64,000 nucleotides of DNA from Verrucomicrobiota bacterium (GCA_023269675.1 JAHFSX010000002.1:287319-351318), one strand, 5' to 3'; counted from the first letter of the stretch, positions 52,901-59,655 are shown. Numbers and translations are program-made. Notes: generated by a model from the letters alone, not told the origin.

Positions 52901-53274
52901 TAGATGCTGCTGGGCGGGGTATTCTCCGTGAACCCGGGGTTGAACCAATACTCGCGGATGAAGCCGATGCCCGAGTTGTCCAGGCTCGAAATCTCATAGG
53001 TCGGAGAGGAGAACGAGCCGTTGACGCCGCCGCCCGTCGCCACGACCTTGGTGAACTTGCCGCCGTCGTTGCGCGTCACCACAACGCCGGTGACCGGCTC
53101 CGTCGACTCGTTCTCGATCAAAAAGTTCACGCGGTTCGTCGAGCCCGACGCGGCAATGAACGGCTTGAGCGTCGCTTTGAACGGCAACTCACCGCCCGAC
53201 GCGCCACCCGCCAGCGCCATCAGGGCGACCGCCGTCGCCAGCCCGTACCCTTTATTCATGAGATTCGCTTTCAT
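43972..53274 (-). CDS. Giant 3100-aa secreted PA14 protein with TcA-toxin-like C-terminal part
   Basis: Signal peptide GLATAVALMALAGGASG. A PA14 carbohydrate-binding-type domain lies at about 100-265 (IREYWFNPGFTENTPPS, YKFKLRVDDCAYVVLHK). A long beta-rich middle of no family known to me follows. About 1900-2400 holds calcium-loop segments (SDINKDGFINEDDAMALYPQ) and a conserved-looking block (DERKFAAIAAQKAKAGAEIV). From about 2500 come long helices, a Gly/Pro/hydrophobic break (LPTGGLAISPGDALAPVGG, about 2590-2610), long helices again (to about 2760), then a beta domain (TRIRSVGVWF) ending SDIKLIFQTYG. This helix-tip-helix-beta order resembles the shaft, pore tip and TcB-binding cap of Tc toxin A proteins. 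GGAG lies 7 nt before the ATG. The toxin resemblance is inference. Confidence 0.8.
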   Translation of the reverse strand: MKANLMNKGYGLATAVALMALAGGASGGELPFKATLKPFIAASGSTNRVNFLIENESTEPVTGVVVTRNDGGKFTKVVATGGGVNGSFSSPTYEISSLDNSGIGFIREYWFNPGFTENTPPSSIYNTLKPQGPNEPLERGIIRTGDFAAVPNAADRFAERLHGYLKAPETGVYKFKLRVDDCAYVVLHKLNATKDGTIDTLFFNETWGSYQGQWHESPQTVALEKGEVVYLEAFHIEGGGADNLYLQWAPGTPVYHPEAVVTNNPALMNDRLLMAERFKNGAYDYYYGNEPVTISARLRFGDPWYIFWSGDPLCYWDGNTYYPGSGYDGVYAAVTNHIQSLHVSTIAAYTSTNYTFAAVGATSFSTKKPAEGTAWASSAWPNIIDDILVNVGESNIIRIKSISNFNAGGKITFDAILKDSVLASQGALWNLPAGTAKTTIQVFGAYGNSSTIVLNDTEDTAANVNYVFKSDARPLSLRVESLDAVGNIIKRAGRFKVKIVDPTQDSTSQNYVVAELDNIAAAPNDTATFVHNQLRAGMQVSFEAVGEIYFDKTGQFVYDTSTESTAMDKEAAVERFVASGLSVNNTAQTGDPTRYSFEIDKSTTISLRWRRDFSLEVQSDFNKTASVLLSGGTGAPWAGPLTEQSVGSPSPAAGAKHWIEAGTQIAAQIASSVVDQSRAAEQLNIRYMPYGYIGAGAARGDVPAGSQTAYTNLAWASPAQAEDRRQVDFTMDGPGSLRYLWKIQFGVYAYGPDLSLRKVYHKVAGGDWAEVDPLMNVFWFDQGEQVRILTAANQGGVDSQALTGWILGDTYYFASDGVINTQSGALEGGTSITKIDGNPVAEWVNEVSVSGKSYRGLEIAFLKRPASVTWSYGKQVFYDPNLQLGEYMLQGRTAPLERYAGVVERLKSPPSFFEPPDAAVWDANAKVLFPIKPGEIKANFTNDNGGSFEVRVTANWPAKPHYRHVAGTPPVQLTPDAGGAFQFYSLAYAETSSGATIQNSSEFLATGSGWAVLRFREIKKIGRSAPKEYIAIRTAQTKALITSLGENADGTAIIGKTIHDPLDLAGFGTGYLVYQDLVRYNPGIYNRDALTSLTSPQVYDMTLLKALVPQKVIIHPEALPGVIIPVNLYAAGAPDTQRIIVTWYDDPIQRDGILWPYAARRYGVRWPVSAAEGLGRIVIASEWGSESLSASGADQVIAPALGDLPAATTFDPSRFAELKVYAQADGNAAGYNPNEEHALLAPSFRYADVSPRPNAVYALRAGDLNNYGGTKTSEPRVLVQFFDNVLKTYDMRVFTIAKEDAGIAGHFFARQGDLVASTPVTGEALYAQPHKTMEAGEPVIAFYPLGVVEGAVPCPESVGTDLKGQKTIWKDHKNSRWAVSGGTNAWFAVKAFYPLQPDFWWPAALTGATLLNGEGVAPQVGASVAFLPPDLTANKRVPTKILYKSDWPRIAPVLKAGETLTFSGGEYRGDHPTVTVPTADGSGTETIPTPGLPAVVAFAITEVAFDNMNPEGRTDQLANRWTVRAAQVLETRRVALPNTSFPDALRPAAGKSSDYKGKYVFNELPASLQKRVKYDPVAGVLEMKGFVNEKSNTDTTLTASPGAVYVLEPNILTAGERQALLALSEDGAWRSAASALYDLTLNPNGLSAGTYGNGRYSVGLQPKVARNEYGIASNRLENGVAVPITDPAVAENARSFGVGTALIPNGAFLDPSASDYPEVSWVTVAENNDPSMGGSPVTLHVIKVDRKARFRGAIKVVTSDNVFDENVVLRHSGDFGANADDLVYEWWYRPDDGALNVPPPYSVDPDSAGDWKLFPDLSGKNGLGRNEVLLKGDPNAPETLIADSWWFVRYRHKNDVVSGTDWAVRQPDNAPEVNYEWAGAGNSDPFHDYDLNGVPDYKAQLSMGWIKRVLDAVNPYEARIADFTGDAPTTISSMLQQLGPRYEGPVALNPDKNVIENVGLIELYQTVLNRASDLSINLSSPVSTPAIANALQLASTRLSDFFMLLGNEAYVDAKDPTIGYGSSSSEYGAAAPSVFAFQNQVASVLEEEMVLLRGQDDNMARPVFNRMFWNFTKGEGEAAYAMNYNISDINKDGFINEDDAMALYPQGHGDAWGHYLTALTQQYSLLRHPYFNWVSRSEFYNLNDVVMKVDFLDERKFAAIAAQKAKAGAEIVSDTYREHYVEDGTAQWQGYTDVNEDRAWGVQDWARRAGQGAYFDWITANALLPSVHPNETLTGIQKVDRQENADIRVISANLNQIQATLDDANSGFNPLRVSSQAVPFDINPYMWDDGVFGRTYFEQIYDRAVAALNNAKSAWDVANSAQNRLRGIANSEQAFRNEVYQQDITYKNQLIETFGRPYPGTVGSGKFYPDGYSGPDLAYYAFVAANAVNADTLPKPSAALDGIDTVGASSALLANYANYSPAAWDKSDNLERIATLFGYDSKMNTAVTSAYYDLSVYDLDQTNTLANFGFEVPVTAASYTFLAPSAWGERPAVGEIQTVVAEMLQVQISVADTLASYDDMLRKAKRTLELASLKFETTDRVIGLNTAKQILVVANEVAARLKDMLLDTQQVTITAVQDLEEDITYAMPKNLPTGGLAISPGDALAPVGGVVKTTATATRTGLTLLGKVIKYGQIAFDVANRASQALVDFYIGKAEHQYEVAELLVSIDDIVTEEAPLRLKLMAQAEQLRSLDDKYRSILNKGAQVIDEREAFNKKVAAMVQQNRYQDMTFRVERNHALENYNRLLEIAARYTYLAAKAYDYDTNFDPDAPGSPSALFAEIIKTRTIGVMDGTPQVGDGLAGILAHLNTNYQALKGQLGLTNPQIETGKLSLRSEKFRVFPKGYAPAGDTTGWSDQPDANANWRQILENARVADLWQVPEFRYLARPFGDSVGASGAPVAEPGIVLRFSSTVTSGQNFFGNSLAGGDHAYDPSVYATRIRSVGVWFSDYLSSDVLSDLSTSPRVYLIPTGADVMSIPNASSPSKTRVWNVVDQVVPVPLPGIESKLPYSNFVPLLDSLDGRIGQQRRFSSFRAYHDSGEAVNTDELVNDSRLVGRSVWNTGWTLIIPGRALNADPDEGLDRFIGQVSDIKLIFQTYGFSGN

Positions 53275-53302
53275 TGTCGCTCTCCAATAAAGAAACGGCG
53301 CG

Positions 53303-55087
53303 TCATTTCCCGTTCAGGGTTCCGATCGCGCTCACACGGTTGAGCTGGAAACGGCCTTCCGTCCTGAGTCCGACATCTTTGCCGGCCCCGAGCGGCTTGT
53401 GCAGTCCGAAAACCTCTTCGCGGTAAAGCCCGCTCACGGTGCTCACGCCCCGCGTCACCGAGGGGATCCCCCCCTCCTCCTGCTCCGCGTCAAAGTCGAT
53501 GCGGATGTTCCGGGTGATGTCAAACCCGCTCGTGTGGTCCGGATGCCGGCGGTGCCGGAACGGGTTCGTCGGATGGTTCGCGGGCAGGAATATCTGCCCG
53601 GTCAGCCCCGCCGCCCCCAGGGTCTCCCCCGCGGGAAGCGCCGCCGCGAACCGCGGGTCGCCGCTCCCCAGGCCGAACGTCCCCTCCAAGGGCAGTTCGT
53701 TCAGCATCGCCCTCGCCGCCGCCGAATAGACCGCCTGCAGCGCATTCACCGCCGCCGCCTTCGCGACGGCTCCGACGGCCCCCTGCGACGCAAGCGGGTT
53801 CTGAACCCGCTCCGACAGCGCCGCGGCGGCTGCCGCGCGCATCGCCGTTGCGGGAACCTGCGCGAAAGCCGCCGACCTCACGAAGGCGGTGTAATCCGTC
53901 GTCGGCGCGCTGCGCGTTCCCGGCCAACTCGCCGCGCCCGCCGCCAGCGCCGCCCGCCCCGCCGCCAACGCCTCCTGCTCAATCATAGCAGGGGCCTTAT
54001 CCGCAGCGTGCCCGGCGCGCGCGGCCGCCACGATCCGCGCCAGCGCGCCATCCACCGCGTCCGTCGCGCGCGAATCGACCGCGTATCCGGCGACCTTGGA
54101 GGCCAGCGCGGCCGCGATCAACGCCTGCACGCCCGGCAGCGTCTGCAAAGCGCCGGACGTCACCGTCGCCGCATTGGTCGAGGCGTACCTGGCCGCCTCG
54201 GCCACGGCATCGCCGGCGACTTTACCTGAAAGCAGCCGCAACGCCGTGGCATCCACATCCGCCAACGCCGCCGCCGCGTTCCACGCATTGCTCAGGGCGT
54301 GGGCCGTTCCGGCCGCCTGCACCGCGCGCACCAGATCCATCGCCCGCGTGTCTTTGAAGGACGACGCCCGGTACAGGTTCGTCGCCGACTGGAAAAACGT
54401 CCACGCGCTGCCGGTCGTCAACGCCGCCGAAGCCGCGATCGCGGGAATGCCGCCTTTCACCGAATCGAGAAAAACCGCGTAAGAGGCCGCGGCGTCCGCC
54501 GCCGCCACGATATCCGCCGGCCAGCCGTTCACCTCCGCCACCGCATCCTCCACCAGCTGGTTCCGTCCGGCAGCTGTTGCAATCGCGCTGTCGGACGCCT
54601 GCTCCGCTTTGACTTTCGCCAGGTTGACCACGTGGTCCACCAGTTCATCCAGCACACGGGTGGCCCGCGCGTCGCCGAAATCGAAGACCACGCTCGCCGT
54701 GCGCAGCGCCTTCTGCATGGGGTACTCCGCGTAGAGCGCGGGATCCGTGACGAGGGAGAGGGAGCCTTCGTCAGAGCCGGCGGCGGCGATGTCCGCGGCA
54801 GTCGCGGAGGGGTCGCCGGAAAGGTTGCGGTTGACGATCGCGACATCCTTGAGCAGGCTCACTTGCCCGGCGTCGTTGACGTGAAGAATCACGGTCAAAT
54901 CCGCGCGGTCGCCTGTCGCGGTCGGCTTGGTCGGGTCGGGCGCTACGGGCACGTTGTTTTCATCCAGCGGGATCGAGACCTCGCTCACCGCCCTGAGCGA
55001 AACCGTTCCGACCCACAAGCCCGTATAGGGGTCGGCAAGCGAGACCATGGCGGTCAGCGCGGTCATCCATATGATTGTTTTTTTCAT
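53303..55087 (-). CDS. Secreted 594-aa protein, GLWVGTV-type beta ends with Ala-rich helical core
   Basis: A signal peptide (MKKTIIWMTALTAMVSLA) is followed at once by DPYTGLWVGTVSLRAVSEVS and a beta domain. Residues about 130-470 are an unusual, very Ala-rich helical stretch (runs such as AAADAAASYAVFLDSV). The C-terminal domain carries LPANHPTNPFRHRRHPDHTS, FDITRNIRIDFDAE and FQLNRVSAIGTLNGK. I recall the GLWVGTV and NPFRHxxHPDH motifs from uncharacterised secreted proteins of PVC bacteria, but no function is known. The helical core may be an insertion into a beta protein. GAGGG lies 7 nt upstream of the ATG; the gaps to its neighbours are 18 and 28 nt. Confidence 0.75.
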   Translation of the reverse strand: MKKTIIWMTALTAMVSLADPYTGLWVGTVSLRAVSEVSIPLDENNVPVAPDPTKPTATGDRADLTVILHVNDAGQVSLLKDVAIVNRNLSGDPSATAADIAAAGSDEGSLSLVTDPALYAEYPMQKALRTASVVFDFGDARATRVLDELVDHVVNLAKVKAEQASDSAIATAAGRNQLVEDAVAEVNGWPADIVAAADAAASYAVFLDSVKGGIPAIAASAALTTGSAWTFFQSATNLYRASSFKDTRAMDLVRAVQAAGTAHALSNAWNAAAALADVDATALRLLSGKVAGDAVAEAARYASTNAATVTSGALQTLPGVQALIAAALASKVAGYAVDSRATDAVDGALARIVAAARAGHAADKAPAMIEQEALAAGRAALAAGAASWPGTRSAPTTDYTAFVRSAAFAQVPATAMRAAAAAALSERVQNPLASQGAVGAVAKAAAVNALQAVYSAAARAMLNELPLEGTFGLGSGDPRFAAALPAGETLGAAGLTGQIFLPANHPTNPFRHRRHPDHTSGFDITRNIRIDFDAEQEEGGIPSVTRGVSTVSGLYREEVFGLHKPLGAGKDVGLRTEGRFQLNRVSAIGTLNGK

Positions 55088-55105
55088 GTGCGGTCCCTCT
55101 TACGC

Positions 55106-56179
55106 CTACTCTTCGCGCGTTGCCCGAACAGGCAGCCACGTTTCCGTCCCCAAGTCAGTCGTGACCTTCAGCAACCCGCTGTGTTCGCCGGGCTGAAGGT
55201 CCTTCACGCGCAGAACCACGGGAAGCGTCATGCCCCCGCCCGCATCGAACGCCGGGAAATTCTGCACCCACGCGCCGTCCGGGAAATCGACGGGCGCGTC
55301 AACCGTGCCGATCCTGTTCGAGACCGAGCCGCTGATCACCGCGGCCAGCGGCAAGCCGGGGTGGCCGTCCGCCGTCACCTGCTCCAGCGAGAAGGCCAGC
55401 GGGTGCGCGGTCGCGTTGCGGAACTCGATGTTCCCTTTCGCCGAATCGCCCAGCACAAGCCCGAGCGAAGAGTTGGCTTTGACCGAAAGCGGGCCCTGGT
55501 AATCGGAGGCGCCTTCACTGTAAATCCAGAAGGCCTCGCCCGCGCGCAGCGCCTCGGCGTCGGTATGCAGCACCTGCCGCCACGCCCCGCTCACCAGCCG
55601 GTAGATCTTGTTGTGGTTGTGCGCCGGCGAGCCCTGGAAAAACTGCTGGAAGGTCGGCGCACCCGCCTCGGCGACCGTAAAGCCGACAAAGTTGAAGCGG
55701 TTCGGCCTCCACCGCACCTGCTCCGACAGCACCTCGCCGCGGACGGTGAGCGTCGCGGCGTCCAGCGCGTGCACGAGATAGCCCGTGTTCGCGGTCAGTC
55801 TCCCCAGTCGCGCGAGCGGGGCGTCGGCGCGGTGCGGCGCGTACCAGACATTCCAGCCGGCGAGCGACTGCATGTTCACCGCGGTGTTCTTTGCGAACTG
55901 CGCTTCAGACACCGGCAACATGTAAGCCGCAACAATATCCACCGGCTTGCCCTCGAAAAGCGCCGCCGGGCTGGCCTCCTCCGGCGACACCTCCAGCCAG
56001 ACCGCGTTCCATCCCTTCGCAAGGGACACCGTCTGTGTCCGCGTCTGCGCCCCTGCACCCAGCGCCATCAGCACCGCCACCGACACCACCATCGGCAACG
56101 GCCGCACGGCCGGGCGCACAGCCATAACGACCGACCGACCGCAGACTTGGCCGTTCCGATTCATCCATACAGGCTTCAT
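55106..56179 (-). CDS. Secreted 357-aa protein, first gene of the giant-protein operon
   Basis: Signal peptide with a long n-region, hydrophobic core VVSVAVLMALGAGAQ. The mature part begins VSLAKGWNAVWLEVSPEE, then GYLVHALDAATLTVRG, FNFVGFTVAEAGAPTFQQF, and a C-terminal Ig-like half (LVLGDSAKGNIEFRNATAHP, LKVTTDLGTETWLPV). I know the GWNAVWLEV motif only from uncharacterised secreted proteins next to giant genes in PVC genomes. The ATG at 56179 has AAAGG about 9 nt upstream; the open frame reaches 56233 without better support. The leader from the predicted promoter is about 185 nt. It could be a surface adaptor or sorting partner. Confidence 0.75.
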   Translation of the reverse strand: MKPVWMNRNGQVCGRSVVMAVRPAVRPLPMVVSVAVLMALGAGAQTRTQTVSLAKGWNAVWLEVSPEEASPAALFEGKPVDIVAAYMLPVSEAQFAKNTAVNMQSLAGWNVWYAPHRADAPLARLGRLTANTGYLVHALDAATLTVRGEVLSEQVRWRPNRFNFVGFTVAEAGAPTFQQFFQGSPAHNHNKIYRLVSGAWRQVLHTDAEALRAGEAFWIYSEGASDYQGPLSVKANSSLGLVLGDSAKGNIEFRNATAHPLAFSLEQVTADGHPGLPLAAVISGSVSNRIGTVDAPVDFPDGAWVQNFPAFDAGGGMTLPVVLRVKDLQPGEHSGLLKVTTDLGTETWLPVRATREE

Positions 56180-56370
56180 AAGAAAAACCTTTCCGCCGCC
56201 TGAAGCAACCCCGCATCCGGCGACCCACTGCACGTTCTTCGCTTACGGCGCACGCGGCTCACTAACCTTGCCGACCCGCTTCACCTTCAAGTGTCGTAGC
56301 CTCAAGGGCTCATCGCCCGCCATCTCCGCGCACCCGCTGACAGAAAGCACGAACATCACTCGACGTCACG

Positions 56371-56400
56371 ACAGTACATAACCAACCAAAGCCGTGTCAA
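56371..56400 (-). promoter_or_regulatory. Candidate promoter of the giant-protein operon
   Basis: On the minus strand: TTGACA (56400-56395), 18 nt, TACTGT (56376-56371). The -35 is perfect and the -10 poor. The DNA just upstream (56401-56445) is the most AT-rich stretch of this region. I recognise no known riboswitch in the roughly 185-nt leader. 56401-56728 contains no gene I can support. Confidence 0.45.
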
Positions 56401-56728
56401 CTTGTTTACATAGATAAACCGCAATATTTTCACTATAAAAATCACCGTTCTTGTGGAGTTTTGTGGCTGATCGGACGATAAAGCCACACCTTATGAACCG
56501 TTGACGTGCAGCGTCCGGACGGGCGCACGTGCATGCAGACGTGTATTTTCAGGCCTCGGAGCGTCAGGCATGAGCCGGAAAGGTCACCTCTTTCACTGGG
56601 CCGCCAAACTCAAGTTCAAGGCTCGACATCCTGTTTGCCGCGGTCTTTGCAAGCGGATGGTGCGACCGTCATCGGGGCAGAGACGAAAACCTTCGCGACG
56701 TTTGCGCGCGCGCGGGTGCCGGTGTGCT

Positions 56729-57013
56729 TCAACCGCATTTCCTTCGGCGGCATGTATGTCCACCACCACCCCAATGCGCAACGTCGACAATAATGGCGAC
56801 GATCAACAGCGCAAGCCAACCACCTGTCACCGCGTGATTATTATTCAGCATGGCCGCCATGTAGATGAGCGTCGTGTACGGCATGAACACGAATCCAAGG
56901 ATCGGCCAGGCCCTGTTCTCAAACGCGCGCTGGAACCACTCCGTCGTCAGGAAGGCGATGAACATCACGACGCGCGGCAGCGCCAAAGCAATAAGTACGG
57001 CTAGACATCCCAT
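56729..57013 (-). CDS. Small membrane protein, 94 aa
   Basis: Starts MGCLAVLIALALPRVVMFIA, with two or three hydrophobic helices, a central AWPILGFVFMPYTTLIYMAA segment and an NNNHAVTGGWLALLIVAIIV helix. It ends in a short Gly/Cys/Arg tail (WGGGGHTCRRRKCG). A clean GGAG lies 7 nt upstream of the ATG at 57013. The MPYTTL...NNNH pattern recurs, as far as I recall, in small uncharacterised inner-membrane proteins of several phyla. It follows the DUF3309-like gene and may respond to the same regulators. Function unknown. Confidence 0.75.
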   Translation of the reverse strand: MGCLAVLIALALPRVVMFIAFLTTEWFQRAFENRAWPILGFVFMPYTTLIYMAAMLNNNHAVTGGWLALLIVAIIVDVAHWGGGGHTCRRRKCG

Positions 57014-57185
57014 CTGCTTTCTCCGTTGTTTTCGCACCGCGCCGCTTTCACAGATAGCACTCCTGTCCCGCGAGCTTGTGAGGATGGCCATGAGGCATAG
57101 CCCCGCGAACAGGACCTCGAACCGGTGTTGATCGTTCTTTAGGTCTTTGAGTGTTTTCTTTTGCGAACCTTCCGTGACGCTTCTT

Positions 57186-57347
57186 CTACAGCCGCCCCAG
57201 CAGAAGCAGGATGAGCAGAATCAGCACAATAAGGCCAAGTCCGCCGCTAGGAAAGTACCCCCAGTTCTTGCTGTGTGGCCAGGTGGGCAACGCGCCCAGA
57301 AGCATGAGGATCAAGATGATCAGCAGTAGCGTTCCGATAGTCATCAT
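57186..57347 (-). CDS. DUF3309-like tiny membrane protein, 53 aa
   Basis: Translates as MMTIGTLLLIILILMLLGAL, then PTWPHSKNWGYFPSGGLG, then a second hydrophobic helix ending LLLGRL and a TAG stop. Two helices joined by the PTWPHS.NWGY.PSGG loop are diagnostic of DUF3309. Such genes are usually stress-induced and of unknown function. AAAGGCGG lies just upstream of the paired ATGs at 57347 and 57344. Confidence 0.88.
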   Translation of the reverse strand: MMTIGTLLLIILILMLLGALPTWPHSKNWGYFPSGGLGLIVLILLILLLLGRL

Positions 57348-57697
57348 GCACCGCCTTTCAGACGTTTGTGTCCTGATCTATTTTTCAAGAACATTTTACC
57401 TGACGGGATGATTCCGAACCATGGGGTTTAACCCTACCATACACATGCGTCCATCGTCATCCCGTCCGCAGTTAACCGCTTGGACCGCCAGAAGACACGT
57501 GCACGACCCTCTGTATGCAAGGACGAGCAAAACACGCGTGGACGGGCGTGCATGCGCACGCAGCCCCGTATCCGTTGTTTATATCGGGGCCGACGCTAGC
57601 GGGCCGACCCAGCCGTGCGTGGCTACCCGCCTCGGTGGCGGAGGGCGGCGAGTGACCGGTCAGCGAAAGCGTATCGTGTCGTGCCGACACACGGGGA
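57348..57697. promoter_or_regulatory. 350-bp intergenic region with a GGGTTTAACCC palindrome
   Basis: There is no supported gene. A perfect palindrome, GGGTTTAACCC (57424-57434), lies about 77 bp upstream of the DUF3309-like start, with a -10-like TAAAAT on the minus strand between them (near 57400). It may be an operator. 57580-57640 has GC-rich direct repeats (GGCCGACGCTAGCGGGCCGA). Confidence 0.4.
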
Positions 57698-58423
57698 CTA
57701 TATCCTGATGCTGTGCAAAGGCTCCCCGTCTTCGGACCGGACCCAATTCGTGGCCTGATGCATGAGTTCGGCCGCATTCCGGAACCCGAGCTTGCGTTTG
57801 ATATGCTCACGGTAGGTCTGTATGGTCTTGCCGCTCAGCTTGAGCTTCCCGGCGATCTCCCGCGTGGCTATGCCGTTGCCGATGAGGGCAAAGACCTGTA
57901 ACTCGCGGTCACTGAGTTTCTCCATGTCGGTCCGCGCTTCGCCCCCCGCCTTGATCGAAACAAACAGTTTCATCATCCGGGTCGCGATGGCCGGACTGAT
58001 GTACAGTTCACCGCCCAGCACACAGCGCATCGCCTCGATCACCTTCATCCCCGGCTCATGCTTCATGATGTATCCGAGTGCACCGGCGCGCAACGCGCGT
58101 TCGGCGTAAACACTTTCCTCGTGCATCGAAAGCACCAGCACAGGGAGCCCTGGATACCGGATGCGCAGGTCCTTGAGAAGTTCAATGCCATTGGTGCCGG
58201 GCAGCGAAATGTCCAGCAGCATCAAGTCCGGGACCTCTTTCTCGAGCGCATGCATGGCGGAGTCCGCGCTGCCTGCTTCGGCAAAGACCTCCAGATCCGG
58301 TTCAGCCCGGATCAGCGCGGAGATGCCCTGGATCACCAGCGGATGATCGTCCACCAGCATAATCCGTTTCGGCGGAGCCGCAGATCCCGGCGAATCGCTT
58401 AAGCTGCTTTTGAAAACCTTCAT
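57698..58423 (-). CDS. NarL/LuxR-type response regulator
   Basis: A 241-aa regulator. The receiver domain (IMLVDDHPLV, phospho-acceptor Asp71 in LLLDISLPGTNG, conserved Lys in YIMKHEPG) is joined to a LuxR-type helix-turn-helix (LSDRELQVFALIGNGIATRE, LKLSGKTIQTYREHIKRKLG). A strong AGGAGG precedes the ATG. No kinase is adjacent: the only kinase in the window overlaps another regulator at 60460. It may share that kinase. It follows the HPr paralogue after 221 bp that hold no clear gene. Confidence 0.92.
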   Translation of the reverse strand: MKVFKSSLSDSPGSAAPPKRIMLVDDHPLVIQGISALIRAEPDLEVFAEAGSADSAMHALEKEVPDLMLLDISLPGTNGIELLKDLRIRYPGLPVLVLSMHEESVYAERALRAGALGYIMKHEPGMKVIEAMRCVLGGELYISPAIATRMMKLFVSIKAGGEARTDMEKLSDRELQVFALIGNGIATREIAGKLKLSGKTIQTYREHIKRKLGFRNAAELMHQATNWVRSEDGEPLHSIRI

Positions 58424-58644
58424 TCCTGACCTCCTGATTCCAGTCCATACCCTGGCTCGCCGTGTCGTGGATATCGCTCTGCCGCTGGAGAGGGTTCCGG
58501 TGCTGCTCTGGGCTCCGCAGGCGCACGGCCTTCGGAATGCTCAGGCTTCTTCTATCCGCCCGACCGGTCTGAGCTTTTGCGCGTGACCGACTCCGCGCGT
58601 CGCCGTTCGTGCAGAGGCGTTCCTTCCGTAACGGAACACCCGTT

Positions 58645-58911
58645 TCATACTGCAACCTCCATTTCGATCAGTTCGGACAGGTCCCGCAGCACGCCCTCTT
58701 CGTCGGGTCCGTCGGCAGTGATCTCAAGGGGTGTACCCGTCGCCGCGCCGAGCATCATCAGCTCCATCGCGGAGCAGGCGTTCACGCGGGCGTGGTCCTT
58801 GCTGCTGATGTGGACGGCTCCGCCCCACCGCTTGGCGATCTTGGCGACCTGGGCGGCGACGCGCAGGTGCAGTCCATCCTCACAATGTACAGTGACGGTT
58901 TGGCTCTTCAT
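58645..58911 (-). CDS. HPr-like phosphocarrier protein
   Basis: An 88-aa protein with the HPr fold. Phospho-His15 lies in EDGLHLRVAAQ with Arg17, and Ser47 in NACSAMELMMLGAATG corresponds to the regulatory Ser46. Both phosphorylation sites are therefore present, though GLHLRVAA differs from the usual GLHARPA. AGGGGG is upstream. The gap to the CBM48 gene is 24 nt, so the two are co-transcribed. No EI or EII genes are in the window. A regulatory role tied to glycogen or PTS-Ntr signalling is inference. Confidence 0.9.
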   Translation of the reverse strand: MKSQTVTVHCEDGLHLRVAAQVAKIAKRWGGAVHISSKDHARVNACSAMELMMLGAATGTPLEITADGPDEEGVLRDLSELIEMEVAV

Positions 58912-58935
58912 CGGTTGATTCCCCCTGTCGCTATC

Positions 58936-59586
58936 TCAGACCTTGATGACACTGTTGAGATTGCCCTGGCCATTCGACTCCCAGTGAGGGCACTTGGCAT
59001 CCATATGCCAGACGCCGTTCACCACGAACTTGTACGCGTGCGCCCCCGCCGCAAGATGCAGGGTCGCTTTGAAGACGCCTTCCTCCGGGTGATGTTGAAG
59101 CGGATGCGTGGTCGGATCCCAATTGTTGAACGTGCCGGCAATATAGACCTTGCTGTCGGGGTGTGCGGCGATCTCGAACTGGATCGCCTTACCGGTTTCA
59201 TGGGTCATCAGCCGCATCAGACTGTCGATCTGCCGGTCTGCGCTCTCGGACCCTTTGTTGAGCACGAGCGGCGCACCGGACATCGGGGCCGTGACCGCAC
59301 GCTTAGTTATGAGCACGCTTGCCAGCGCTGCCCGCGCCTGTTCTGAGGACTCGGCACCTGACTGACCGCGTGCCGGAGAAGTCGCCGCCTTACGCCCATG
59401 CGCACCCTTCCCGCCGTGGGCAGCGGGCTTGTCCACATCTTGAACGGGCTCTGGCGTTGATGACCGCACCGCACGGGAACCGCCCGAGGAACGGCCGGGC
59501 CGCGTTCCGGAAGCCGGCGGAGTCGTCCGTAAGGAGGAGTCGGGTGCATCCCTTCGCGTCACCGATGTTTCTATTCCGTCACTCAT
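58936..59586 (-). CDS. CBM48 glycogen-binding protein
   Basis: A 216-aa protein. Residues 1-100 are polar, Ser/Arg/Gly-rich and probably disordered. The C-terminal 90 residues form a CBM48/AMPK-beta-like domain: IQFEIAAHPDSKVYIAGTFN, NNWDPTTHPLQHHPEEG, VFKATLHLAAGAHAYKFVVN, GVWHMDAKCPHWESNGQG. The Trp of NNWDP and the aromatic residues near the C terminus are the usual glycogen contacts. No catalytic domain is attached, so it may target a partner, perhaps the HPr paralogue, to glycogen. AAGGA precedes the ATG at 59586. The frame continues to 59616 without support. Confidence 0.88.
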   Translation of the reverse strand: MSDGIETSVTRRDAPDSSLRTTPPASGTRPGRSSGGSRAVRSSTPEPVQDVDKPAAHGGKGAHGRKAATSPARGQSGAESSEQARAALASVLITKRAVTAPMSGAPLVLNKGSESADRQIDSLMRLMTHETGKAIQFEIAAHPDSKVYIAGTFNNWDPTTHPLQHHPEEGVFKATLHLAAGAHAYKFVVNGVWHMDAKCPHWESNGQGNLNSVIKV

Positions 59587-59655
59587 AGCCGTTCCTTCCA
59601 GATGAATTGAATGCATTGTGGCACTTCGCGGAAGGAAAAGAAACCGTAGTGATTG

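Noticed and set aside
43972..53274. Full Tc toxin locus (TcB/TcC partners)
   Set aside because: No Rhs-repeat TcB/TcC-type protein is visible. The FG-GAP propeller of the 3822-aa protein is not enough to call it TcB.
57421..57708. 95-aa plus ORF in the gap before the regulator
   Set aside because: Arg/Thr-rich translation of repeat-like GC-rich DNA; no start signal or similarity.
58302..58655. 117-aa minus ORF between HPr and the regulator
   Set aside because: It overlaps both neighbours out of frame, has no Shine-Dalgarno and a shadow-like composition.
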